From an uncultured Flavobacteriales bacterium (GTDB lineage: Bacteria > Bacteroidota > Bacteroidia > Flavobacteriales_D > Sanyastnellaceae), in assembly GCA_937974555.1 (NCBI GenBank), contig CALJKR010000072.1, positions 42,299 to 106,298 on the forward strand: DNA of 64,000 bases, written 5' to 3'. The notes below the pieces were generated by a model, which worked only from the letters and a program-made list of their open reading frames with translations, was not told the DNA's origin and did no database searches. Shown in pieces: positions 25,832 through 33,361 of this stretch. How positions within the stretch are numbered: position 1 is the stretch's first letter; every line of letters begins with the position of its first letter. Made by a program: the position numbers and the translations under genes.

Positions 25832-26585
25832 ATTCATACAATCCAAATACGGAACTACCGCTGCCGCTCATTGCAGCATAGAAGGCACCGTTGGAATAAT
25901 GTGCCGCAATGTATTCACCGATAATAGGGTGCTTCGCGATGGCCCCCTTTTCAAAGTCGTTGCGTAAAACAGCTTTCCATTGGTCCTTGGGCAATGCCGC
26001 AAGATTGCGCAAATCAAAGGTCGCTGGCTGGGGTTGCACCCATTGATAAGCCTCAGCCGTTGAAATAGAAACGGGTGGAGAGGTGATCTCAATTTTAAAA
26101 TCCATAGGGAAGTTGATGGGTTCCAACTCATGACCAACGCCGTTCACATAACAAGGCGAATTCAAAATGAAAAAGGCATTGTCACTACCGATTCCCGATG
26201 CAATGGATATCAATTCCTGATTGGACAATCCCAATTGAAATAATGCATTCATCATTTTTAAGGCAAAGGCAGAATCTGCCGACCCTCCGCCCAAACCGGC
26301 TCCACTCGGAATTTTCTTAATCAAATGAATATCCACGGCTGGAATTTGAAAGCGCTGATGCAAAGCCAACCACGATTGATAGCAACTGTGCTTGGTTTTG
26401 TCGATGTTAAAGGATGCATTGTGCATGTGTATTTCAGCATCAGCAATTTGATCATTCAAGACAATTTCCAAAACATCAGCAAGGGAACCCGGTAAAAAAA
26501 GGGTTTCCAGAGTATGATAGCCATTGGGTCTTCTTTCTGTAACAAACAAACCCAAATTGATTTTGCAATTAGGAAATGTCACCAT
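25830..26585 (-). CDS. ispE: 4-diphosphocytidyl-2-C-methyl-D-erythritol kinase
   Basis: 251 residues, slightly short for IspE. It phosphorylates CDP-methylerythritol in the MEP isoprenoid pathway. The N-terminal FPNCKINLGL and RRPNGYHTLET, the GHMP ATP loop IPSGAGLGGGSADSA and the C-terminal MSGSGSSVFGL are all present. It starts 1 base downstream of the era stop, so era and ispE form an operon driven from the divergent era/tgt promoter. Confidence 0.94.
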   Translation of the reverse strand: MVTFPNCKINLGLFVTERRPNGYHTLETLFLPGSLADVLEIVLNDQIADAEIHMHNASFNIDKTKHSCYQSWLALHQRFQIPAVDIHLIKKIPSGAGLGGGSADSAFALKMMNALFQLGLSNQELISIASGIGSDNAFFILNSPCYVNGVGHELEPINFPMDFKIEITSPPVSISTAEAYQWVQPQPATFDLRNLAALPKDQWKAVLRNDFEKGAIAKHPIIGEYIAAHYSNGAFYAAMSGSGSSVFGLYE

Positions 26586-26586
26586 A

Positions 26587-27480
26587 TTACTGCTCCCAAT
26601 AACCCATGGATTTCAATCGATTCACATTGTTTCTCCAATCAGGATCCACCTTAATGAAGGTTTCCAAAAATACCTTTTTATCCAAAAATGCCTCCATCTC
26701 CTTCCGGGCAGAAGTCGCCATTCTTTTAATTGCAGATCCCTGATGACCGATTATTATGGCCTTTTGAGATTCGCGCTCAGTTAGAATGATCGCTCTTATT
26801 TTAATCACGTGATCCTCCTCTTTGAAAGATTCAATTTGAACTTCACATGAATAGGGAATCTCCTTGTTGTAATATTTTAGAATTTTCTCTCGGATAATCT
26901 CACTGCAAAAAAAACGTTGGGTTCGATCCGACAATTCATCCTTGGGAAAAAATGGGGGAGAAGGAGGAAGCACCTCGATTATCTTTTGTAGCAACTCCTT
27001 GGTATACAAATAGGTCAAGGCACTCACCGGATAGATTTTAGCATGGGGTAATTCGTTCTGCCAAAACTGAAATAGACCATCCGCAGATTCGTTGCCCACC
27101 AAATCCAATTTATTGAGTACAACAAATATGGGAACATCCATCTTTTTAATCTTCTCTAATGTGCTCGCATGAAAGGGGGTTCTATCGGAACTGTCTATCA
27201 CCATCAATATCAAATCGGCATCGGTTAGTGCACTTCCTACCGCTTTCATCATGCCTTCATGCAATTTGTATTTGGGATCCAAAACGCCAGGCGTATCGCT
27301 GTAAACGATTTGATAATCATCCCCATTCAATATCCCCATGATTCGATGACGGGTGGTTTGTGCCTTGGCTGTTACAATACTTAACTTCTGGCCAATAAGG
27401 GCATTCATTAAAGTTGACTTTCCTGCATTGGGCAATCCAATAATATTGACAAATCCTGCTCTGTGTTTCAATTCTGACAT
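26587..27480 (-). CDS. era: GTPase Era
   Basis: 297 residues. Era binds the 3' end of 16S rRNA and assists 30S maturation. G1 is GLPNAGKST at residues 15-23, G3 is SDTPG, G4 is NKLD. The C-terminal KH domain has IIGHQGSAIKRMATSARKEM. The gene diverges from tgt across a 25-base gap that contains a symmetric pair of -7 boxes. The ATG is exactly 4 bases from the minus-strand box, so the mRNA is probably leaderless. Confidence 0.97.
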   Translation of the reverse strand: MSELKHRAGFVNIIGLPNAGKSTLMNALIGQKLSIVTAKAQTTRHRIMGILNGDDYQIVYSDTPGVLDPKYKLHEGMMKAVGSALTDADLILMVIDSSDRTPFHASTLEKIKKMDVPIFVVLNKLDLVGNESADGLFQFWQNELPHAKIYPVSALTYLYTKELLQKIIEVLPPSPPFFPKDELSDRTQRFFCSEIIREKILKYYNKEIPYSCEVQIESFKEEDHVIKIRAIILTERESQKAIIIGHQGSAIKRMATSARKEMEAFLDKKVFLETFIKVDPDWRNNVNRLKSMGYWEQ

Positions 27481-27484
27481 GACA

Positions 27485-27501
27485 CAAAGGTATTACCTTT
27501 G
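27485..27501. promoter_or_regulatory. Palindromic back-to-back -7 boxes for era and tgt
   Basis: A perfect 17-base inverted repeat: CAAAGGTA, one T, TACCTTTG. Each arm read outward is TACCTTTG, an exact TAnnTTTG -7 box. The distance from each box to its ATG (27480 for era, 27506 for tgt) is 4 bases on both sides. It could also serve as an operator. Confidence 0.65.
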
Positions 27502-27505
27502 CGGC

Positions 27506-28642
27506 ATGGGATTGACATTTGAATTACTAAAGAAAGATCTTCAATCAAAAGCCAGGGCAGGGGTGATTACCACCGACCATGGAAAAATTGAAACTCCTAT
27601 TTTTATGCCAGTGGGAACCGCAGGCACGGTGAAGGCGATAAATCAACAAGATTTAAAAAATGATGTCAAAGCCCAAATCATTTTAGGCAATACCTATCAT
27701 TTGTATTTGCGTCCCGGTTTGGATATCATGCAGGCTGCAGGCGGTCTCCATAAATTCAATGGTTGGGATAGACCCATACTTACAGACAGTGGCGGATACC
27801 AAGTATATAGCTTATCTGGAAATAGAAAAATCAAAGAAGAAGGTGTTGTTTTTCAATCACACATTGATGGTTCCCGACATTCCTTTACCCCAGAACGGGT
27901 AATGGATATTCAACGCATCATCGGAGCGGATATCATTATGGCTTTTGATGAATGTCCGCCATATCCATGTGATTACGCGTATGCAAAGAATAGTTTGCGA
28001 ATCACCCATCAATGGTTGGATCGATGTTTTCAAAGAATCAACGAAACACAACCATTGTATGGTTATCATCAAAGTTTGTTTCCCATTGTTCAAGGTTCTG
28101 TTTTCAGTGACTTAAGAAAGGAGAGTGCCGAATTTGTGGCGTCAAAAAATGCCGAGGGGAATGCCATAGGTGGATTAAGCGTGGGTGAACCCCATGAAGA
28201 CATGTACCGCATGACAGAAGAGGTTTGTGATATCTTGCCACAAGATAAACCTCGTTATCTCATGGGAGTGGGCACGCCTGCCAACATTTTAGAATCCATC
28301 GCCTTGGGCGTGGATATGTTTGACTGCGTCATGCCCACACGAAATGCAAGGAATGGACAATTGTTCACTTGGAATGGGATCTTAAATATGAGAAACAAAA
28401 AATGGGAAAGTGATTTCTCTCCTTTGGATCCCGATGGCGAAAGTTATGTTGACCAATTTTACACCAAAGCGTACGTTAGACATCTATTTGTTGCAGATGA
28501 ACTCCTGGCGCTTCAAATAGCTACCGCACACAATTTGAATTTCTATCTGCGCTTAGTGGAAACGGCAAGAAAGAAAATCATGGAGGGTACCTTCAACGAA
28601 TGGAAAAACAAAATGGTTCCTCAATTAATGCAACGCCTGTAA
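27506..28642 (+). CDS. tgt: tRNA-guanine transglycosylase (queuine tRNA-ribosyltransferase)
   Basis: 378 residues. It exchanges guanine-34 in GUN-anticodon tRNAs for preQ1. The nucleophile regions TDSGGYQVYS and VDMFDCVMPTRNARNG are present, as is GGLSVGEP in the substrate pocket. The C-terminal CxCxxC of the usual zinc site is absent: the segment reads DPDGESYVDQFYTKAYVRHL, although the His of TAHN remains. The start ATG 27506 is chosen because it follows the promoter box and begins the conserved MGLTFELLK; the longer frame from 27353 lies inside era. Confidence 0.94.
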   Translation: MGLTFELLKKDLQSKARAGVITTDHGKIETPIFMPVGTAGTVKAINQQDLKNDVKAQIILGNTYHLYLRPGLDIMQAAGGLHKFNGWDRPILTDSGGYQVYSLSGNRKIKEEGVVFQSHIDGSRHSFTPERVMDIQRIIGADIIMAFDECPPYPCDYAYAKNSLRITHQWLDRCFQRINETQPLYGYHQSLFPIVQGSVFSDLRKESAEFVASKNAEGNAIGGLSVGEPHEDMYRMTEEVCDILPQDKPRYLMGVGTPANILESIALGVDMFDCVMPTRNARNGQLFTWNGILNMRNKKWESDFSPLDPDGESYVDQFYTKAYVRHLFVADELLALQIATAHNLNFYLRLVETARKKIMEGTFNEWKNKMVPQLMQRL

Positions 28643-28646
28643 TTCA

Positions 28647-29729
28647 ATGATAGGGACATTAGACAAATTCATCATCAAGAAATTCGTGAGCAATTTTGTG
28701 TTCATGATTGGTGCGTTTGTAATTATCTCGGTCATTTTCGATCTCAGTGAGAACATCGATGATTTCCTACAATCCGATGCTACTTTTTGGCAAATCGTCA
28801 CCCAATATTACTTGAATTTCTGTTTTTATTTTGGTAATCTGTTGAGTTCATTTATCGTTTTTCTAACGGTCATATGGTTCACCAGTAAACTTGCCCAGCA
28901 ATCTGAAATGATAGCCATGCTCAGTGGTGGTATTTCCTATCGAAGGATTCTAAGACCTTATATGCTGTTTGCTACTTTCATGTCCATGGCATCCTTGCTA
29001 TTGAGCCACTTCATTGTTCCATGGGCCAATACAACCAAATATGAATTTGAGTTGAAATACATCAAAAAGGCATTGACCGTTTCTCAAACCAATTTACACC
29101 GTGAAGTTGCACCAGGAACTTTGGCTCATTTTTACAGAGTGAACGCAGCCACAAGTTCTGGATCTCAATTTTCGTTGGAACAATGGACCAATGGTAAATT
29201 GGTCCAAAAAATTACCGCCCATGGGGCGTCTTCCCAACCCAACTCCAACAACTGGAAAATTGAACGTGCTTTGATTCGTTCTTGGGACAACAATGGCAAT
29301 GAGAAATTAATTTTTAAAAATCAATTGGACACGGTCTTACCCATGACCATTGAAGATTTTGCATTACGAGCTGAGATCATGAGCGCAATGGATACACCAG
29401 AACTTCAAAGATTTATTGATGAACAAAGGTTAAGCGGGTCGGGTAGGGTCAAAGAATTTGAAGTCGAACTACACTCCAGAACATCCAATGCATTTGCGAT
29501 TATCATTCTGACATTAATTGGAGTAACCATTGCCTCTCGCAAAATTCGAGGTGGAACAGGTGTGCATTTGCTTTTGGCTGTTGTTTTGGGATTTGTGTAC
29601 GTTTTTATCTCAAAAGTTACTGCTGTTTCTGCAGTTACTATCGGAGTACCCGTGGTTATCGCGGTTTGGATACCGAATCTATTTTTTATGATTCTTGCTA
29701 GTTTTTTGTACAAAAAGGCGCAAAAGTGA
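28647..29729 (+). CDS. LptF/LptG-family permease
   Basis: 360 residues. The topology is typical: three N-terminal membrane segments (residues ~12-120), a beta-jellyroll periplasmic domain (~125-265) and three C-terminal segments (270-355). LptF and LptG form the membrane part of the ABC machine that moves lipopolysaccharide to the outer membrane. The segment WFTSKLAQQSEMIAMLSGGIS is the coupling-helix signature. It begins 4 bases after tgt and probably shares its transcript. Whether it is F or G cannot be settled here. Confidence 0.9.
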   Translation: MIGTLDKFIIKKFVSNFVFMIGAFVIISVIFDLSENIDDFLQSDATFWQIVTQYYLNFCFYFGNLLSSFIVFLTVIWFTSKLAQQSEMIAMLSGGISYRRILRPYMLFATFMSMASLLLSHFIVPWANTTKYEFELKYIKKALTVSQTNLHREVAPGTLAHFYRVNAATSSGSQFSLEQWTNGKLVQKITAHGASSQPNSNNWKIERALIRSWDNNGNEKLIFKNQLDTVLPMTIEDFALRAEIMSAMDTPELQRFIDEQRLSGSGRVKEFEVELHSRTSNAFAIIILTLIGVTIASRKIRGGTGVHLLLAVVLGFVYVFISKVTAVSAVTIGVPVVIAVWIPNLFFMILASFLYKKAQK

Positions 29730-29769
29730 TTCTGTTCAAGTTCTTTTGCAGTACCTTACACCATAAATA

Positions 29770-29797
29770 ACAAAGCCCGGACGTTTCCGAGCTTTGT
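29770..29797 (+). terminator. Terminator after tgt-lpt operon
   Basis: Arms ACAAAGC and GCTTTGT with inner GGA/TCC pairs form a hairpin ~40 bases after the permease stop. The following T-tract is short, so termination strength is uncertain. The rest of the 29,730-29,930 gap shows no convincing gene. Confidence 0.6.
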
Positions 29798-29930
29798 TTA
29801 CCTTAACTAAAAGACTCTTTTAAACCTATGAAATTTACCCATGAAATGGGGGAGTCATTTGTTTGGCAAAAGTAAATTCTTCCCCCCGTAATCTGTCTTT
29901 TTATTTTGTTAAATTATTGACGTGCTTTCG

Positions 29931-31184
29931 TTAATAATAAATTTTAATTCCGGGTAAATACGTATTGGACAATTGAATGAAATACATACCCCGTGGTTTG
30001 TCTTTTAAATCAATTGTAAACTGACTGCTTCCTTTGATCCATTTCCAAGTGTCCATCACCTGACCGTTGACGTTCAATAATACAATACTATCGATTGATG
30101 TACCATTGGAGTTGATTTGAAATTGCGAATCTCCAATCTTTTTGCAAAAGGGTTCTTTGATCACTTTAGAAACTCCCGTGGCAGGTTCAATCCAAACTTC
30201 CCAATATTGACTGTAATATTCCCCACATTGATAAGCGACCAAGGTCACTCCGTACAGCCCCGGAATATTAAAAGTATGGTTCAAAGAATCACCTGTGTAT
30301 ACATCTCCAGTATTCAAGTACCAAAAGATTGAATCACATTCAGGACATTGAATACTACCCGTTACACTTTGACCCACGGTATCAATGCTCGCCGTTGGAT
30401 TGAAATCAAAACTTCCAATATTCCACTCGGAAAAATCTTCCATAACCACTTGATTCACGGCTTCCTTTGCAGCACTCACTTCCAATGCAGACAATCCTGC
30501 GGTGAAAGAAACCGCGTCTGGATTTGTGCGGAAAAGGGTAGAATAAAAACTCAAAGCAGCAACATAACTTCCCAATAAGGATGGATGAGATTGGTCTGCA
30601 TTGTACAAAACCAAATCGGGATAATGGTTACGGATATATCTCCAACATGCACCAACAGGTGATACAATGGCTTGATTATCGTCCGCCATCATTTGATAGC
30701 GCAATCGCAGCAAACTGTCCATTCCTTCGTAGGTGCACACAGGAGGCCAATTGGGACAATTGGATGCATCACCGTTTTGTCTTCCCCAAGTCTGATAAAA
30801 AACGGTTTCGCCACAAGGAGAATATTTAACGATGCTATCATTCAAGCGCGCAGCATAAGGAAAACAATCCGTTTGCACTTGAGACAATGGAAATGAAGGC
30901 ATTTGACTTTGTTCTTGTAATACTACAAAATCCCAATGGCCTTGTTGTATGTATCCAATGGAAATAGCATTATTCAAATGCTGACTAAATGCATATCCTC
31001 CCGGGTTGCTACTTAGCACATAAGTAGATATATTTGTACTATTCGCACATTGCTGAAACAATGAAGGTAAATTATTCACGCCAGTGTAACTGTTGCCAAG
31101 AAATAAAACCCTTGTTGTATCATTTTGAGCTTGACACAAATAAGAAAGGCCCAAGGCTAAAAAAACGAAACAGAGATTTTTCAT
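29931..31184 (-). CDS. Secreted SGNH-hydrolase-like protein with T9SS type A sorting domain
   Basis: 417 residues. A signal peptide ends near LCQAQ. The mature protein begins with RVLFLGNSYTGVNNLP, in which Ser is the likely nucleophile of an SGNH/GDSL-like (DUF4886-type) hydrolase. The second catalytic block is DQSHPSLLGSYVAA, supplying Asp and His. Residues ~255-330 resemble a PKD/Ig module. The last ~75 residues (IDSIVLLNVNGQVMDTWKW, KPRGMYFIQLSN, GIKIYY) are a type A sorting domain. Substrate unknown. The ATG at 31184 lies 5 bases after a perfect -7 box. Confidence 0.82.
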   Translation of the reverse strand: MKNLCFVFLALGLSYLCQAQNDTTRVLFLGNSYTGVNNLPSLFQQCANSTNISTYVLSSNPGGYAFSQHLNNAISIGYIQQGHWDFVVLQEQSQMPSFPLSQVQTDCFPYAARLNDSIVKYSPCGETVFYQTWGRQNGDASNCPNWPPVCTYEGMDSLLRLRYQMMADDNQAIVSPVGACWRYIRNHYPDLVLYNADQSHPSLLGSYVAALSFYSTLFRTNPDAVSFTAGLSALEVSAAKEAVNQVVMEDFSEWNIGSFDFNPTASIDTVGQSVTGSIQCPECDSIFWYLNTGDVYTGDSLNHTFNIPGLYGVTLVAYQCGEYYSQYWEVWIEPATGVSKVIKEPFCKKIGDSQFQINSNGTSIDSIVLLNVNGQVMDTWKWIKGSSQFTIDLKDKPRGMYFIQLSNTYLPGIKIYY

Positions 31185-31189
31185 AAACA

Positions 31190-31197
31190 CAAAAGTA
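31190..31197 (-). promoter_or_regulatory. Candidate -7 box for the SGNH hydrolase gene
   Basis: TACTTTTG on the minus strand, an exact TAnnTTTG match, 5 bases before the ATG at 31184. It supports that start over GTG 31190, which lies within the box. Confidence 0.5.
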
Positions 31198-31202
31198 AGA
31201 AG

Positions 31203-31631
31203 ATGCTAAAAAAAATTATTTTATTCTTGGCTGTGGCCATCGCAATTGGTGCATGCATCGGTGTGTATTTGTACAACAAACCCCATGAAACCGCTGCAGA
31301 TATTGAAATATTTGAAGAAATTTCTGCCCACGACTTATATGCCAAATTCAAAATGGATCAAAAATCATCGTTAAGTACTTACCTCAATAAAAATTTAATG
31401 GTTTCGGGAAATTTGGAATCCTTCGTTCAAGATTCCGCTGGAACCAAATGGACACTTTCAACTCAATCAGAAGATTTGGGCGTTATAACAGTGACTTTTG
31501 CTGAACCGTTGCTCAACAATCCAACGGTTAATCAAATGGTCAAAGTCCAAGGATTGTGTGCAGGATATTTGGAAGGTGACGAACTCTTGGGCGGCGAGAT
31601 TCAATTGAATCAAGCGGTAGTGGCACAATAA
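31203..31631 (+). CDS. OB-fold (tRNA_anti-like) membrane-anchored protein
   Basis: 142 residues with one N-terminal hydrophobic segment (residues 4-23; it contains a Cys but no clear lipobox). The soluble part, KNLMVSGNLESFVQDSAGTKWTLSTQ to VKVQGLCAGYLEGDELLGGEIQLNQA, fits the tRNA_anti-like OB-fold family found in Bacteroidota. It is followed by yceI after 25 bases and a DUF5777 gene, together forming an operon with a probable envelope function. Confidence 0.72.
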   Translation: MLKKIILFLAVAIAIGACIGVYLYNKPHETAADIEIFEEISAHDLYAKFKMDQKSSLSTYLNKNLMVSGNLESFVQDSAGTKWTLSTQSEDLGVITVTFAEPLLNNPTVNQMVKVQGLCAGYLEGDELLGGEIQLNQAVVAQ

Positions 31632-31656
31632 TTGAAATTTTAAAAGAAAAAATATT

Positions 31657-32207
31657 ATGAAAAAATTCATCCTTTCAATTGCGCTATTGAGCGCAGTTTC
31701 TGCTACTCAAGCGCAGAAGTATTTTACACGCAACGGCCATTTGGGATTCTTCTCCAAAACCAACATGGAAGATATCAAAGCCAATAATGAAAACGTAACG
31801 TATATTGTTGATTGGTCTTCTGGAGACATCCAAATCTCAGCATTGCAAACCAATTTCAAATTTGAGAAAGCATTAATGCAAGAGCATTACAACGAGAACT
31901 ATGTTGAAAGCTCCAAATTTCCAAAGGCAACTTTCAAAGGCAAAATTGACAATGTAAGTGCAATCAACATCAAGAAAGATGGTGTCTACACGGCCACCGT
32001 TTCAGGGGCATTGGAAATACATGGGGTATCGAAAAACTACACAACAAAGCAACATTTAAGGTTTCCGGTAGTCATGTAATAGCAGAAACCAAATTCAATG
32101 TAAAATGCGCCGATCACAACATTAAGATTGAAGCCAATTTGAAAAACAATATTTCAGAAAGCATTGAGGTTACTGCAAAAGCTGACTTGACAGAATTAAA
32201 GAAATAA
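31657..32207 (+). pseudogene. YceI-family protein, frameshifted
   Basis: The uninterrupted frame is 31657-32079 (140 residues) with a signal peptide (to TQAQ) and the YceI lipocalin-like pattern (FPKATFKGKI, GVYTATVSGALEIHGVSKNYT). At about 32046-32049 the homology moves to the -1 frame and continues as KATFKVSGSHVIAETKFNV to ADLTELKK, stopping at 32207, one base before the DUF5777 ATG. Restoring one A in the AAA at 32046-32048 joins the two parts. This is either a sequencing or assembly indel or a genuine one-base deletion; no standard slippery heptamer is visible. Intact YceI proteins bind isoprenoid-like lipids in the periplasm. Confidence 0.8.
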
Positions 32208-32208
32208 T

Positions 32209-33111
32209 ATGAAATTAAAAACCCTGACCCTGGCCACCTTATTGTTTCAAGGTACATTGACTTGGGCCCAAACAGACACCACAACCGATTTATTGGGATT
32301 ATTGGGGGATGAGGAGCCTGTGATTTACTCAACGGCTACTTTTAAATCTACTCGTGTAATTAATGGACAATCCATAGAAAATGTCGCAGGTGGTGTGATG
32401 GATTTTAGAATCAGTCATCGATTTGGTACATTGAATTCAGGGGTTCACAAAATGTTTGGATTGGACATGGCTTCCATGCGCTTGGGCCTTGAATATGGTA
32501 TCACAGACAATTGGATGGTGGGAATTGGTCGTTCCAATGTAAACGAAGAGGTGGATGGTTTTACCAAAATAAAGCTTTTAAAACAGGTGGAATCGGGACC
32601 CAAGAAAATGCCCATATCCGTTTCTTACTTTGGTTCCATTGTTATGCGTGGCACGGAATGGGCCAACCCAGAACGTACCAATTATTTTACCTCACGTCTA
32701 TACTATTGTAATCAATTGTTGATTGCAAAAAAAGTAGACGATAAATTGTCGCTGCAATTAAGTCCAACGCACGTGCACAGAAACATAGTGGCTACTGCGG
32801 ATATTCCTCATGATGTATTTGCCGTAGGTTTGGGTGGCAGATATAAGGTATCGCGACGCTTGGCAATCAACGCGGAGTATTTCAAACTGATGCAAAACAA
32901 TATCCCCGGTGCCACCAATAGCTTAAGCTTGGGTGTTGACCTTGAAACAGGAGGACATGTTTTTCAACTGCACTTAACCAATGGCTCGTCCATGAATGAA
33001 AAAGGATTCATCACAGAAACCACCGGAAGTTGGAACAAAGGGGACATCCAATTCGGATTTAATATTTCAAGGGTGTTTACAGTCAAAAAGCCCAAAGGTT
33101 ATCAGGAATAA
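32209..33111 (+). CDS. DUF5777 family outer-membrane beta-barrel protein
   Basis: 300 residues with a signal peptide ending near TWAQ. The mature protein is a run of amphipathic strands (ENVAGGVMDFRISHRFG, RLGLEYGITDNWMVGIGRS, KLSLQLSPTHVHRN, FAVGLGGRYKVSRRLAINAEY, HVFQLHLTNG, DIQFGFNISRVF) typical of the DUF5777 barrel family. It ends the OB-fold/YceI/DUF5777 operon, beginning 1 base after the restored yceI stop. The ligand is unknown. Confidence 0.88.
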   Translation: MKLKTLTLATLLFQGTLTWAQTDTTTDLLGLLGDEEPVIYSTATFKSTRVINGQSIENVAGGVMDFRISHRFGTLNSGVHKMFGLDMASMRLGLEYGITDNWMVGIGRSNVNEEVDGFTKIKLLKQVESGPKKMPISVSYFGSIVMRGTEWANPERTNYFTSRLYYCNQLLIAKKVDDKLSLQLSPTHVHRNIVATADIPHDVFAVGLGGRYKVSRRLAINAEYFKLMQNNIPGATNSLSLGVDLETGGHVFQLHLTNGSSMNEKGFITETTGSWNKGDIQFGFNISRVFTVKKPKGYQE

Positions 33112-33136
33112 AAAAAGCGCCACCAGGCGCTTTTTT
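33110..33136 (+). terminator. Intrinsic terminator after the DUF5777 gene
   Basis: AGCGCC-ACCA-GGCGCT stem-loop flanked by A7 and T6, starting at the stop codon of the DUF5777 gene. It also lies downstream of the small minus-strand gene at 33155 and could serve both. Confidence 0.9.
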
Positions 33137-33154
33137 CTTATCATTTCATCTCAA

Positions 33155-33298
33155 TCAACGATCCGACCATTCAATCAAAAAATAAATAATCGTTACCGCT
33201 ACCGCAACCAACATAATGGCCAATGTAACTGGTCCGCCAATCTCATTTTGTTGAGCCTCTGAATGCCCGTGATGTTCTTCGTGATGTCCCATAATCAT
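33155..33298 (-). CDS. Small His-rich single-pass membrane protein (47 aa)
   Basis: A 47-codon frame on the minus strand: MIMGHHEEHHGHSEAQQ, then NEIGGP, then one membrane segment (VTLAIMLVAVAVTIIYFLI) and the end EWSDR. Five His and three Glu precede the membrane segment, a pattern that could bind metal. An exact -7 box TACATTTG lies 9 bases upstream of ATG 33298 (15 from the alternative ATG 33292), and a terminator follows. It fills the otherwise empty gap before ychF. No family is recognised. Confidence 0.65.
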   Translation of the reverse strand: MIMGHHEEHHGHSEAQQNEIGGPVTLAIMLVAVAVTIIYFLIEWSDR

Positions 33299-33307
33299 TT
33301 GTTTTTA

Positions 33308-33315
33308 CAAATGTA
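33308..33315 (-). promoter_or_regulatory. Candidate -7 box for the small membrane protein gene
   Basis: TACATTTG on the minus strand, exact TAnnTTTG, 9 bases before ATG 33298. The identical octamer in the opposite orientation serves ychF at 33337, 21 bases away. Confidence 0.45.
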
Positions 33316-33336
33316 TAAAAGTGTGGCCTGAGTCAG

Positions 33337-33344
33337 TACATTTG
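33337..33344 (+). promoter_or_regulatory. Candidate -7 box for ychF
   Basis: TACATTTG, exact TAnnTTTG, 17 bases before the ychF ATG at 33362, giving a leader of about ten bases. Confidence 0.45.
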
Positions 33345-33361
33345 CACTTCAAATTTTTACT

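Noticed and set aside
29839..29886. 15-codon frame in the gap after the Lpt permease
   Set aside because: It could be a leader peptide, but there is no downstream gene on that strand for it to control.
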